DNA from: JADFQT01 sp965216025
GTDB lineage: Bacteria > Chloroflexota > Dehalococcoidia > Lucifugimonadales > UBA3495
Direction of reading: 5' to 3'
DNA: 64,000 nucleotides
Assembly (NCBI GenBank): GCA_965216025.1
Contig: CBDCEX010000017.1
Span: 806,001 to 870,000 of the forward strand
A model generated the notes under the pieces. It did not search any database. It had not been told where the DNA came from and worked only from the letters and a program-made list of their open reading frames with translations. Shown one piece after another: positions 8,333 through 17,722 of the stretch (the stretch's first letter is position 1; each line of letters starts with the position of its first letter). The translations under genes and the position numbers were made by a program.

Positions 8333-9565
8333 TAAACCAAAGCTAAGGTGAAACCTACATAAAGCGAACCCGAAGAGGAGTTGCGATATTCTGTAAAAGA
8401 AGTCGAGTGGCGGTGGTGGAAGGGATGAAGGAAATAGTGCAACTCATGGAAGAGTGGCAACTCAATGTAGGTGACTTACGGGAAAGGATGTATCGAGCGC
8501 CAACACCTCGAGAGCGAGAGCGATGGCACGGGCTATGGTTGTTGGGCCAAGGGTGGTCGGCTATCCAGGTGGCTGAGGCTTTGGACAGAGAGCCTCATAC
8601 CATTGGAAACTGGCTGGCCAACTTTCGCCGAGGCGAGGCCCAAGGTTTGGTCTTTGAACAGACTGGGGGTTCCCCCCCGTCTTGAACTGGGGTCAACAGA
8701 ACCAACTGAAGTCTGCGGTGCAAAATCCGCCTGGAGAGGCGGGAGTTGAATTGTCCAACTGGAATTGGAAAGTAGTGAGGCAATTTCTCAAGCAGAGCTT
8801 TGACCTGGGGCTGAGTCGAAGCAGTTGCTTGAACTACCTCCATCGGTTGGGCTTCGTGCTGAAGCGACCCAAGAAACGCCTCCTGAAAGCCAAGGATGAA
8901 GCGCGGAAAGCCTTCGTCCTCCAGTACAGCCAAATCCGAGAGGAGGCCCAAGAGAGTGGGGCCAAAATCTTCTTCGTAGACGAAGCCCACTTTCGGGCCG
9001 ATGCCGATCTGAGGGGGAAATGGGTACTCAAGGGAGAGCCGGCGCTGGTGGACTCTACCAGTCCTCGGTGGGGAGAGAAGGCCTGCTACTACTCGGGAGT
9101 TTGCTTGGAGGCTGGGGAGGTGGAAGCCATGGAAATAGCCGGCAACAGCAATGCCGAGACCTCCACCGCCTTTTTACGGCAGCTAAGAGAAAAACATCCT
9201 GGACCTCTGGTAGTGATTTGGGACAATGGGCCAGCCCACCGAGGAGAAGCGATTCGCAGCTATTTGACCACCCCTGACTTGCAGCTGAGGCTGGTGGCCT
9301 TACCGGCCTACAGCCCAGACTTCAATGCCGACGAAGCCGTCTGGGACTGGGCCAGGGAAGAGGTCACGGCCAACGAATGCCTGGGAACAAAAGCCCAAGT
9401 CCAAGAGAAGATGAATGCATTCTTCGGCGGACTAGCTCACCGTAAGGATGAAGTGAAGCATCGCTGCCGAACCCTGTTACAAGCTCGAGCCGATGCATTG
9501 ATTTTTACACCTTCCCTACCTTTGCCATCGCTGCAAAATGTAGTTCCCACCTTGGCTTTGGTTTA
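8333..9565 (+). mobile_element. IS630-family insertion sequence
   Basis: Terminal inverted repeats AACCAAAGCTAAGGTG (8335 onward) and its near-complement CACCTTGGCTTTGGTT (ending 9563) are flanked by TA on both sides (8333-8334, 9564-9565), the target dinucleotide of IS630/Tc1 elements. The transposase fills the element to its last base. A second truncated copy is at 37247-37696. Confidence 0.88.
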
Positions 9566-9566
9566 G
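8407..9566 (+). pseudogene. IS630 transposase, two overlapping frames
   Basis: Frame 1 (8407-8685) carries the helix-turn-helix (WLLGQGWSAIQVAEAL). Frame 2 (8682-9566) carries the DDE core: FFVDEAHF, VVIWDNGPAHRG and LPAYSPDFNADEAVW. The frames meet at a run of seven C, with frame 2 at -1. In the related fragment at 37247 the same junction is two bases longer, so its frame offset differs. This argues for independent indels rather than a conserved programmed frameshift. The stop codon TAG is made by the duplicated target TA plus one host base. Confidence 0.78.
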
Positions 9567-9605
9567 TCAGTGAGCAATGACTAAAGTTCTAACATTGTAA
9601 GCTCC

Positions 9606-9650
9606 AAATCCCCCTAAATCCCCCTTTTAAAAGGGGGACTTAGGGGATTT
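9606..9650. repeat. AATCCCC...GGGGATT palindrome
   Basis: An inverted repeat AAATCCCCCTAAATCCCCC / GGGGGACTTAGGGGATTT around TTTTAAAA, immediately after the IS630 element and the motif AAAGTTCTAACATTGTAAG. It belongs to the same family as the palindromes at 7209 and 27687. Confidence 0.65.
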
Positions 9651-9851
9651 ACCCAAACGTCATCGCCTCCAGATAACGCCAATCCGGAATGGGCCCGCTC
9701 GTTCCAGCTTTCCCCAAATTGCTGATCCCTGCTCATATCCCCCTCAGGTCCACTCTTGGGCCCCGGTATAAAATGGCATAAAATAGCGAGATGGATGGCT
9801 TCCCCAGGCCCGGACCCACCCCGGGCCCACAAATGAGGGCGTGAACTCGAC

Positions 9852-11459
9852 GTGGATGTAATGGAGTCCCGGGTTCAGACCACTACCGCTCAGTTCGCCG
9901 ACAACCGGAGGCGTATGGACGCCCTGGTGGAGCGGCTCAGGGAAAGGCTGGCTCTGGCGCGGAGCGGCGGCGAGTCCACGGCCAAGGAGTTGCACCGCCA
10001 GCGAGGCAAGCTGATGGCTCGGGACCGAATCCAGCGCCTCCTGGACCGGGACACTCCTTTTTTGGAACTGAGTCCTCTAGCGGCCTGCGGCCTGTACGAC
10101 GACGATGTACCCTCGGCCGGGATAGTCACCGGCATCGGTGTTATCCACGGCCGGGAGGTAATGATCGTGGCCAACGATGCCACCGTAAAAGGCGGCACCT
10201 ACTATCCCCTGACCGTGAAAAAGCACCTGCGCGCCCAGGAAGTTGCCCTGGAAAACCGCCTGCCTTGTATCTATCTGGTAGATTCCGGCGGAGCCTATCT
10301 TCCGCTACAGGCCGAGGTCTTCCCCGATCGGGACCACTTCGGCCGAATTTTTTACAACCAGGCCCAGATGTCCGCCCAGGCCATCCCGCAGGTGGCAGTG
10401 GTAATGGGCTCCTGCACCGCCGGTGGCGCTTATATTCCCGCCATGAGCGACGAAGCCGTGATCGTGCGCAACCAGGGCACCATTTTCCTGGCCGGTCCTC
10501 CTCTGGTGCAGGCCGCCACCGGTGAGGAAGTGGATGCCGAAACCCTGGGAGGCGCTGACGTTCACACCCGGGTCTCCGGGGTAGCCGATCACTACTCCTT
10601 GGACGATGAGGACGCGCTGGCCATCACACGCAACATTGTGGAAAACTTCGTGGAGAAGCGGAGTCCACCCTTTCAGGTGGAGACCCCTGACCCGCCCCGG
10701 TACGACCCAGCGGAAATATACGGCATCGTCTCCGCGGACAACCGCCGGCAATACGACGTTCGAGAAGTGATTTCCCGCATTGTGGATGGTAGCCGGTTCC
10801 ACGAATTCAAGGCCAATTACGGGGAAACGTTGGTGTGCGGCTTCGCTCGAATTTGGGGTTACCCGGTTGGAGTGGTCGCCAATAACGGGGTTTTATTCTC
10901 GGAAAGCGCCCTGAAGGGAACCCATTTCATAGAGTTGTGCTCGCAGCGGGGTATTCCCCTGCTCTTCCTGCAGAATATCACTGGGTTTATGGTCGGCCGC
11001 CAGTACGAAGCGGGGGGCATAGCCAAGGATGGAGCCAAGATGGTCATGGCGGTGGCCAATGCGGCGGTTCCCAAGTTTACCGTGGTCATCGGAAATTCCT
11101 TTGGCGCCGGTAACTACGGAATGTGCGGCCGGGCCTACCAGCCCCGGTTTCTCTGGATGTGGCCCAATGCCCGCATCTCGGTAATGGGCGGTCCTCAGGC
11201 GGCCTCGGTTCTGGTGACAGTGCGGCAGCAGCAGCTGGAGCGGGACGGCCGAACTTTGAGTGATGAGGAGAAAGAATCCCTCCAGCGCCCTATTCTGGAG
11301 AAGTACGACGAAGAGGGCGACGCCTACTACAGTACAGCCCGGTTGTGGGACGATGGGATCATCGACCCGGCGGACACCCGCGACGTGGTGGGACTGGGTA
11401 TTTCCGCCGCGGTTAATGCTCCCTTCCCCCAGCCGGCCCGGGGCGTCTTCCGCATGTAG
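9852..11459 (+). CDS. mccB: Acyl-CoA carboxylase carboxyltransferase subunit, methylcrotonyl-CoA type
   Basis: A 535-residue crotonase-fold protein with the N- and C-terminal carboxyltransferase domains. Diagnostic blocks are GSCTAGGAYIPAMSDE (first oxyanion region), FLQNITGFMVGRQYEAGGIA and GNSFGAGNYGMCGRAY, the last two characteristic of methylcrotonyl-CoA carboxylase beta rather than propionyl-CoA carboxylase. It would transfer CO2 from carboxybiotin to 3-methylcrotonyl-CoA in leucine or isoprenoid breakdown, as part of an alpha6beta6 complex. GTG 9852 is used because GAGGG lies about 11 bases upstream; ATG 9861 is possible. It heads an operon with the biotin carboxylase (29 bases downstream) and the carrier gene. 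Confidence 0.9.
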   Translation: MDVMESRVQTTTAQFADNRRRMDALVERLRERLALARSGGESTAKELHRQRGKLMARDRIQRLLDRDTPFLELSPLAACGLYDDDVPSAGIVTGIGVIHGREVMIVANDATVKGGTYYPLTVKKHLRAQEVALENRLPCIYLVDSGGAYLPLQAEVFPDRDHFGRIFYNQAQMSAQAIPQVAVVMGSCTAGGAYIPAMSDEAVIVRNQGTIFLAGPPLVQAATGEEVDAETLGGADVHTRVSGVADHYSLDDEDALAITRNIVENFVEKRSPPFQVETPDPPRYDPAEIYGIVSADNRRQYDVREVISRIVDGSRFHEFKANYGETLVCGFARIWGYPVGVVANNGVLFSESALKGTHFIELCSQRGIPLLFLQNITGFMVGRQYEAGGIAKDGAKMVMAVANAAVPKFTVVIGNSFGAGNYGMCGRAYQPRFLWMWPNARISVMGGPQAASVLVTVRQQQLERDGRTLSDEEKESLQRPILEKYDEEGDAYYSTARLWDDGIIDPADTRDVVGLGISAAVNAPFPQPARGVFRM

Positions 11460-11488
11460 TATTTCCTCACTTCTAGGACGTTGGCCAT

Positions 11489-13012
11489 ATGTTCTCCCCT
11501 ATTTTCTCCAAGGTGCTGGTAGCCAACCGGGGCGAGATCGCCGTTCGCGTGCAGCTAACCTTGCAGTCGATGGGCGTCGGCACCATCGCGGTTTATTCCA
11601 AGCCGGACTCTTCCGCGCCCCACGTGGCACTGGCCGACGAGGCTTACCCGTTGCTGGGATCCACCGCGGAAGAAACTTACCTGGACATCGACAAGATTAT
11701 CGCCATCGCCCATCAGCACCGGGCGGAGGCGATCCACCCGGGCTATGGTTTCCTATCGGAGAGTCCCCAATTTGCTCGGGCCTGCCGGGAGGCGGGCATT
11801 GTCTTTATCGGACCCAGTCCGGAGAGCATGGCGGCCCTGGGCGACAAGGTCCGCTCCAAGGAGCTAGCCAGTCAGGCCGCCGTGCCCGTGGTTCCCAGCT
11901 CCCCGGTGTGCCAGCCGGCCGGAGAGGAAGTCGCCAGGTTTGGAGCAGACCTGGGGTATCCTCTGCTGGTCAAGGCCGCAGCGGGAGGCGGCGGCCGGGG
12001 CATGCGGCTGGTCACCGACCCCAAGGACCTGGCTCCCTCCATGGAATCCGCCCAACGGGAGGCTGCCGCTGCCTTTGGGGACGGACGGGTGTTCCTGGAA
12101 AGCTACATTCCCCGACCTCGGCACGTGGAGTTTCAGATATTGGCCGACCATCATGGCCACGTTATTCACCTGCTGGAACGCGAATGCAGTATCCAGCGCC
12201 GGCATCAAAAAATCATCGAGGAGACTCCTTCCGCAGTTTTGACGCCGGAATTGCGGCAGCAGATGGGTGAAGCCGCCGTGGCGGTGGCCCAAGCTGCCGG
12301 CTACCAGAACGCGGGCACGGCCGAGTTTCTGCTCGATGATGAATCCGGGCAGTTCTATTTCCTGGAGATGAACACCCGGCTGCAGGTGGAACACCCTATT
12401 ACTGAGGCAGTACTCGGCTTGGACCTGGTGGAATGGCAGGTCCGCATCGCCGCCGGGGAACCTTTGACGTTGGAACAAGCAGACCTGCACGCCAGCGGTC
12501 ACGCTGTGGAATGCCGCATCTACGCCGAAGACCCTTACAACAATTTCGCTCCCTCGGCGGGCAGGCTCACCCACTGGTTGCCGCCCAGTGGCCCCGGTCT
12601 GCGGCTGGACAGCGGAGTGGCGCCAGGGCAGGAGATATCAACCTACTATGACCCCATGCTGGCCAAGCTCATCGCCTGGGGGCCGGACCGCCCGACAAGT
12701 CTGCGACGAATGGAGCTGGCTCTGTCCAACTTCCCGGTTCTGGGTCTGGTAACCAACATCCCTTTTTTGAGGGAGGTTATCCGGCATCCCCATTTTCAAA
12801 ACGGGCAATACGACATCACTTTTTTGGAGAATACTCCGGCGATTACCCAGTCCAGAGGGTCGGAAGAGACCCGGCAGCTGGCGAACGCCCTGGCGGGCTG
12901 GGCCTGGGCTTCGGCTGCGGATGATGTCACTAGGCCCGGCCTGACAGCCGGGAGCCGGGAGCCGGTGCCTGACTCCCCCTGGCGCGCCGCCGGACCTCGT
13001 CAGTTCCCGTGA
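11489..13012 (+). CDS. Biotin carboxylase subunit of acyl-CoA carboxylase
   Basis: A 507-residue protein with the biotin-carboxylase N-domain (VLVANRGEIAVRV), an ATP-grasp domain (glycine loop AAAGGGGRGM at 164-172, ERECSIQRRHQKIIEE at 230-245, EMNTRLQVEH at 293-302) and a C-domain ending near residue 445. It carboxylates biotin using ATP and bicarbonate. In most methylcrotonyl- and propionyl-CoA carboxylases this domain is fused to the biotin carrier; here the frame stops and the carrier is a separate overlapping gene. The last 60 residues are Pro/Arg-rich and not family-like. Confidence 0.92.
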   Translation: MFSPIFSKVLVANRGEIAVRVQLTLQSMGVGTIAVYSKPDSSAPHVALADEAYPLLGSTAEETYLDIDKIIAIAHQHRAEAIHPGYGFLSESPQFARACREAGIVFIGPSPESMAALGDKVRSKELASQAAVPVVPSSPVCQPAGEEVARFGADLGYPLLVKAAAGGGGRGMRLVTDPKDLAPSMESAQREAAAAFGDGRVFLESYIPRPRHVEFQILADHHGHVIHLLERECSIQRRHQKIIEETPSAVLTPELRQQMGEAAVAVAQAAGYQNAGTAEFLLDDESGQFYFLEMNTRLQVEHPITEAVLGLDLVEWQVRIAAGEPLTLEQADLHASGHAVECRIYAEDPYNNFAPSAGRLTHWLPPSGPGLRLDSGVAPGQEISTYYDPMLAKLIAWGPDRPTSLRRMELALSNFPVLGLVTNIPFLREVIRHPHFQNGQYDITFLENTPAITQSRGSEETRQLANALAGWAWASAADDVTRPGLTAGSREPVPDSPWRAAGPRQFP

Positions 13013-13596
13013 GTAGCGGCCTGAATAGCGGTCAAATACGAGAGCTGAGCCCCGCAACCGGCCCGGCCTTGAGCTACGAAGTAACCGGCCCGGTCGGCCA
13101 GGAAGGAAGCGGCCAAGAAATAACGCTCAAGGTCGCGGTGGATGGCCAGGAAATTGAGCTGACCATCACAGCCAATGCCGATGACCGGGGGTGGTGCCGC
13201 GCCTCAATCGGCAGCACCCCCGGGGGATCCCATCGTTACCTCCTCTCCCGGGTGGGTGACGAACTGCATCTGTGGCTAGACGGCTATCTGTTCGTATACG
13301 AACGAGTGGATGCCGGGCGGATGGATGCCCGGCGACCGGGCCGTCGGGACGAAGCTGACGAGGGAGACGACATTTTAGCTCCCATGCCGGGAACTGTCGC
13401 GGAAATCCTGGTGCAGGTGGGAGACCAGGTTGAGCGGGGACAAACTATCATGATTATGGAATCCATGAAGATGGAACTGCTGATAGCGGCGCACCGGGCC
13501 GGGGTGATAATGAGGTTGGCGGTAGAGCCGGGAAGCCAGGTTGACAAAGGAATGCGCCTGCTGGAGATGCAGAAGGAGCCTCAGGAGACCGGGTGA
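13009..13596 (+). CDS. Biotin carboxyl carrier protein subunit
   Basis: A 195-residue protein whose C-terminal 75 residues are a biotinyl/lipoyl domain: LAPMPGTVAEILVQVGD and ESMKMELLI, with the biotin-accepting lysine at about 154. The N-terminal part resembles the BT domain linking carboxylase and carrier in alpha subunits. Its GTG start overlaps the preceding stop in GTGA, so translation is probably coupled. The two genes together equal one fused alpha subunit. Confidence 0.9.
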   Translation: MSSGLNSGQIRELSPATGPALSYEVTGPVGQEGSGQEITLKVAVDGQEIELTITANADDRGWCRASIGSTPGGSHRYLLSRVGDELHLWLDGYLFVYERVDAGRMDARRPGRRDEADEGDDILAPMPGTVAEILVQVGDQVERGQTIMIMESMKMELLIAAHRAGVIMRLAVEPGSQVDKGMRLLEMQKEPQETG

Positions 13597-13604
13597 CCGG
13601 TGGG

Positions 13605-13650
13605 ATTTACTGATCTTTGACGAAATTCCTAAACTTGTAAAATCCATGTC
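13605..13650. repeat. Intergenic motif TTTACTGATCTTTGACGAAA
   Basis: This stretch (TTTACTGATCTTTGACGAAA, then TTCCTAAACTTGTAAAATCC) matches the segments beside the G/C-run palindromes at 27651-27686, 9571-9600 and, inverted, 7255-7300. Here the palindrome itself is missing, so it may be the conserved core of a small dispersed element. Confidence 0.55.
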
Positions 13651-13777
13651 CCCGTACTGGGGTTGACGCTTGGGGAAGGCGGTGTTAGCTTCGAGCCAGG
13701 CCCGGTGCTAGCGCAGCCCGGTTCAACCGTAGATTACGCCAGTGGGCTGGCTTGAGAGGCTCACGGAGAGGCTAGAA

Positions 13778-14818
13778 TTGAAGTTTGGCATCTTTACCCA
13801 TGTGCCCTGGCCGGAAGGCAGTAATCCCAAACAGCTAATGGAAGAAACCACGGAGCAGGCTGTTATCGCCGAAGAATTGGGCTACTACAGTTATTGGCTC
13901 GCCGAGCACCACTTCTCCCGCTACGGGATTGGCTCTGCATCGCTGGTCCTGGCTAGTAACATCGCTGCCCGCACCAAGAAGATTCGCCTGGGAACCGCCG
14001 TCCTGGTACCGCCGCTGCACCACCCGATTAAGCTGGCGGAGGACGGCGCGACACTGGACCTGATTAGCGACGGCCGCTTCGATGCCGGATTTGGGCGAGG
14101 GACGGCCGGCTACGAATACGCCGGATACCACGTGGATCGTGAGGAGAGCCAGACCCGGTTCCAGGAATCCATCCAGATAATCCAGGGATTATGGACAACT
14201 CCGGATTTTTCCTTTGCCGGTCAGCATTATCATGTAAAACACGCCAATCTGGTGCCCATGCCGGAGCAAAAACCCCACCCGCCCATCTACATCGCCGCCA
14301 CCCGTACCCCGGAAACCCTGGAGTTCCTGATCTCCACCGGGCATCCCCTGATTACAGGAGTGGTGCTGAACCATGACGACGCTACGGACCTGTGCCAGCG
14401 ATTCGTAACGCTGTCCGAGCAGGCCGGACACAGTGTGCCCCTCTCCCAAGTTCCCTTCTTTCGCTATTGCTACGTAGCGGAAACGGAGGAGCAGGCCCGC
14501 CGGGACGCCGAGCCGGCCATGCGCTGGACCCAGGACATGATCCAATGGCGGCGGCAGTTCAGCGAAGGCAGCGAGGTCTACCACAAGCTGGACGACTTTC
14601 GGCGTACCCGCACCGAGGAGCCTCCCAGCTACGATTACCTGGCGGAAAAGCGGGCTGTCATCGGCACGCCGGAGCAGTGTGTGGCCAAGATCAAGGAGTT
14701 TCAGAATCTGGGAATTGAATACTTCGGCTGCAACTTTGAGTTTGGCGGCATGGAACAGAAAACGGTCCTGAAGTGTATGGAGCTATTCGCCAAAGAGGTG
14801 ATGCCCCACTTTAACTAA
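13778..14818 (+). CDS. LLM-class flavin-dependent oxidoreductase
   Basis: A 346-residue bacterial-luciferase-like TIM barrel. Family features are KFGIFTHVPWP at the start, SYWLAEHHFSRYG, RLGTAVLVPPLHHPIKLAEDGATLD, GRGTAGYEYAGY, and a C-terminal GTPEQCVAKIKEF. Such enzymes use FMNH2 or F420H2 for monooxygenation or reduction. The start at TTG 13778 is chosen because GGAGAGG lies 6 bases upstream and homologs begin M-K-F-G; the frame extends to GTG 13742. No reductase is adjacent. Confidence 0.88.
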   Translation: MKFGIFTHVPWPEGSNPKQLMEETTEQAVIAEELGYYSYWLAEHHFSRYGIGSASLVLASNIAARTKKIRLGTAVLVPPLHHPIKLAEDGATLDLISDGRFDAGFGRGTAGYEYAGYHVDREESQTRFQESIQIIQGLWTTPDFSFAGQHYHVKHANLVPMPEQKPHPPIYIAATRTPETLEFLISTGHPLITGVVLNHDDATDLCQRFVTLSEQAGHSVPLSQVPFFRYCYVAETEEQARRDAEPAMRWTQDMIQWRRQFSEGSEVYHKLDDFRRTRTEEPPSYDYLAEKRAVIGTPEQCVAKIKEFQNLGIEYFGCNFEFGGMEQKTVLKCMELFAKEVMPHFN

Positions 14819-14861
14819 TGGGAAAGGATCGCTTCTCGGCCAGGCTCCCAAAGTCTTCAGC

Positions 14862-16205
14862 TCAAGGGGAAAGTTTTTCCTGTCCAGCCGGTCTGGCGAA
14901 CCGGTTCTCCGGAATTGCCAGGCCCAGGTTGCCGTGCAGGGTGTCGGCTTCGTACTTGACTCGAAACAGGCCCCGCTCCTTGAGAATGGGCAGAACCTGA
15001 TCCACGAAATTATTGAACCCATCCGGCAGCACGGCGCTGTTCATCATAAATCCGTCGGCCGCGCCCGCTTCGAACCATGCTTCCATGCTATCCGCGACCT
15101 GGGTGGGCGTGCCGATAAAGGCGGGCTTTGGGGTGGTGGAGCGTAGCGCCATCTGGCGCAGGGTTAAATTCTCGTCCCTGGCCAGCTTCTTTATTCGGTC
15201 CGTTGCGCTCTCCCAGCCGTTACGACCAAAGTCTCCCAGGTCTGGGAAGGGTTGGTCCAGATCGTACTGGGTGAAATCCATGTCGTTGAAATAGCGGCCC
15301 AGGTAGTTCAAGGCGTCGTCAATGAAGACCAGATTGGCGATCTCCCGGTATTTTTCCTCGGCCTGCTCAAGAGTTTCCCCAACTATGGGGGAGCAACCGG
15401 GGAGGATCAAAATTTCATCGGGTCTTCTTCCGTATTTGGCCGCCCTCCCTTTAACATCCTGGTAGAACTTGACCCCTTCCTCCAGGTTCGCTTGACCGGT
15501 GAATACGGCATCGGCGTGGCGCGAGGCGAAATCCTTGCCGGCCTCGGAGGAACCCGCTTGGATCAATACCGGCCTGCCCTGTTTGGACCGGGAGATAGTT
15601 AAAGGTCCTTGGACCGAGTAAAACTCGCCCTGGTAGTTGACTCGGTGCAGCTTGCTGGGATCGAAGAACTGCCCCGACTCTTTATCGCGGATAAAGGCGT
15701 CGTCTTCCCACGAATCCCAAAGACCCTTGGTCACCTCCAAAAATTCGTGGGCCATCCGGTACCGCAGGTCATGGGCTGGATGCTCCGGCTTACCGTAATT
15801 TAAGGCCGAACCTTCCAACGGCGAGGTGACTATGTTCCAGCCGGCCCGGCCACCGCTGATGTGGTCTATGGACGCAAACTGCCTGGCGACGGTAAAGGGG
15901 TCGCTGTAGGTGGTAGACAGCGTAGCGGCCAGCCCGATATGGCTGGTTTCCATGGCCAGCGCGGCTAATAGAGTGAGGGGTTCAAAGCGATTGAGAAAAT
16001 TGGGATGGGATTTTTCGCTGATGTAGAGTCCGTCCCCGAAGAACACGAAGTCCAGCTTGGCAGCCTCGGCTTTACGAGTCAGGTTTCGGTAGTAATCCAG
16101 GTTTATGGCGCCGTCGGCCACGGCATTGGGATGCCGCCAGGAGGCCATGTTGCTGCCGGTTCCAGCCAGGAATACTCCTAGACGCAGCTGGCGCTGATTG
16201 GTCAT
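14862..16205 (-). CDS. NtaA/SnaA/DszA-family flavin-dependent monooxygenase
   Basis: A 447-residue member of the luciferase-like superfamily, nitrilotriacetate monooxygenase component A branch: RLGVFLAGTGSNMASWRHP, AEAAKLDFVFFGD, GLAATLSTTYSDPFTVARQF, SGGRAGWNIVTSPL, PVLIQAGSSEAGKDFA and FIGTPTQVADSMEAWFE. Known relatives oxidise C-N or C-S bonds with reduced FMN supplied by a separate reductase. ATG 16205 has AAGGAGCGG 8 bases upstream and fits the family start; the longer frame to 16277 is unlikely. It is convergent with the preceding oxidoreductase gene. Confidence 0.9.
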   Translation of the reverse strand: MTNQRQLRLGVFLAGTGSNMASWRHPNAVADGAINLDYYRNLTRKAEAAKLDFVFFGDGLYISEKSHPNFLNRFEPLTLLAALAMETSHIGLAATLSTTYSDPFTVARQFASIDHISGGRAGWNIVTSPLEGSALNYGKPEHPAHDLRYRMAHEFLEVTKGLWDSWEDDAFIRDKESGQFFDPSKLHRVNYQGEFYSVQGPLTISRSKQGRPVLIQAGSSEAGKDFASRHADAVFTGQANLEEGVKFYQDVKGRAAKYGRRPDEILILPGCSPIVGETLEQAEEKYREIANLVFIDDALNYLGRYFNDMDFTQYDLDQPFPDLGDFGRNGWESATDRIKKLARDENLTLRQMALRSTTPKPAFIGTPTQVADSMEAWFEAGAADGFMMNSAVLPDGFNNFVDQVLPILKERGLFRVKYEADTLHGNLGLAIPENRFARPAGQEKLSP

Positions 16206-16355
16206 TCGGGTTCCGCTCCTTGGTGGGATGAGTTCAACCTGTTCGTCCCAGCGCGAATCTGGGGACCCGGTCATCACAATGGCGTCAGGGCAAGGGCAGA
16301 TCGCCCCGATTATACACCTATCCGCCGCCGCCCTCGTGCCGGGTCACGGGCCTTC

Positions 16356-17587
16356 CAGGGCAATCGCGTCTTATTATCTTTCTTAAATTTGTTTAAAACA
16401 GTAATCATCATGACGAAACTAGGGAGGGGTAGTGATGGTTCAGGCGACAGGCGCACCCATCGCCCAATACTTCGCGGCGTTGGACGACCCGAGGATTGAT
16501 CGTACCAAGCGGCACAAACTTTTGGATATCGTCACCATTGCCCTTTGCGCCACCATCTGCGGCGCTGATTCTTGGGTGGATATCGAGCTCTTCGGCAACT
16601 GCAAAGAGAAGTGGTTCAAGTCCTTCCTGGAGTTGCCCAACGGTATCCCTTCCCATGATACCTTCGGCGACGTCTTCGCCCGCCTGGACCCAGAGCAGTT
16701 TCAACGCTGTTTCATGGAGTGGGTCCAAGCCGTAGCCCAAGTCACCCAAGGCGAAGTGGTGGCCATCGACGGCAAGACGGTACGGCGCTCCCACGACCGT
16801 ACCCTGGGCAAAAAGGCCATTCACATGGTCAACGTGTGGGCCTCGTCCAATGGCTTGGCGCTGGGCCAGACCAAGGTGGACGAGAAGTCCAATGAAATCA
16901 CCGCCATCCCCAAGTTGCTACAGCTGCTGGAGCTCGCCGGTTGCATCATCACCATCGACGCCATGGGCTGCCAGAGGGAGATAGCCCGGGAGATCATTGA
17001 GGCTCAGGCCGACTATCTGCTGGCGGTGAAGGAGAATCAAGGCCGGCTGTACGATGACGTTCGCGACCTTTTCGAGGGCGCCGAGGAATACGACTTCGAG
17101 GGCGTCCCCTATGACTTCGCCCGCACGCTGAACAAGGGCCACGGCCGCCTGGAAACCCGTCAATGCTGGGTCATCACGGACCCGGACTGCCTGGACTATC
17201 TGCAAAACCGGCAGCAGTGGGCCAACCTCAACGCCGTGGTTAAGGTCACGGCTCAGCGGGAGACGGCAACCGGGACCACGGTCCACTCTCGCTACTATAT
17301 CAGCAGTCTGGCCAGGCCTGCCCAGACTTTGTTGGAGGTCACCCGCCGACACTGGGGCATAGAAAACAGCTTGCACTGGTCTTTGGATGTTACCTTTCGA
17401 GAAGATCACAGCCTGGTACGTAAGGATAATGGGCCTCAAAACCTGGCAGTCCTGCGCCAGATAGCCCTCAATTTGCTGAAGCAGGAGACCAGCCTTAAAC
17501 GGGGACTTCAAGGTAAACGGCTGAAAGCTGGCTGGGTTGAGGATTACCTACTCAAGGTGCTCCTTGGTTAAGACGCGATTGCCCTGA
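16356..17587 (+). mobile_element. ISAs1-family insertion sequence, copy 1
   Basis: Perfect 18-bp inverted repeats CAGGGCAATCGCGTCTTA (16356-16373) and its complement ending at 17586 flank the element. A 10-bp direct repeat ACGGGCCTTC lies outside (16346-16355 and 17588-17597). The intact duplication shows this copy inserted on its own. Confidence 0.9.
16435..17571 (+). CDS. ISAs1-family transposase, copy 1
   Basis: A 378-residue DDE transposase: an N-terminal DDE_Tnp_1-associated region (YFAALDDPRIDRTKRHKLLD), VVAIDGKTVRRS, ITIDAMGCQREIA, and YYISSLARPAQTLLEVTR followed by HWGIENSLHWSLDVTFRED. All catalytic blocks are present and the frame is intact. AGGGAGGGG precedes ATG 16435 by 5 bases. 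The protein is nearly identical to the copy at 18731. Confidence 0.92.
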   Translation: MVQATGAPIAQYFAALDDPRIDRTKRHKLLDIVTIALCATICGADSWVDIELFGNCKEKWFKSFLELPNGIPSHDTFGDVFARLDPEQFQRCFMEWVQAVAQVTQGEVVAIDGKTVRRSHDRTLGKKAIHMVNVWASSNGLALGQTKVDEKSNEITAIPKLLQLLELAGCIITIDAMGCQREIAREIIEAQADYLLAVKENQGRLYDDVRDLFEGAEEYDFEGVPYDFARTLNKGHGRLETRQCWVITDPDCLDYLQNRQQWANLNAVVKVTAQRETATGTTVHSRYYISSLARPAQTLLEVTRRHWGIENSLHWSLDVTFREDHSLVRKDNGPQNLAVLRQIALNLLKQETSLKRGLQGKRLKAGWVEDYLLKVLLG

Positions 17588-17722
17588 ACGGGCCTTCACC
17601 AAATTTTCCCTCGATTATTCACTCATCTGTGATAAACCGGAGACATAAAAGGCGAGAAGCCGGGTTCTGCAGGAATTCCCCCAATATCTGGCAGACCGCA
17701 ATCCAACAAGGTGGAGCCTAAT

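Noticed and set aside
8660..8690. Programmed frameshifting at the C7 run in the IS630 transposase
   Set aside because: The related copy near 37340 has the two frames in the opposite offset at the same place, so a conserved slippage signal is unlikely; independent indels explain both.
11260..12270. 336-codon plus-strand frame overlapping the two carboxylase genes
   Set aside because: It is a shadow of the carboxyltransferase and biotin carboxylase genes, rich in Arg/Gly/Pro/Ser without any domain.
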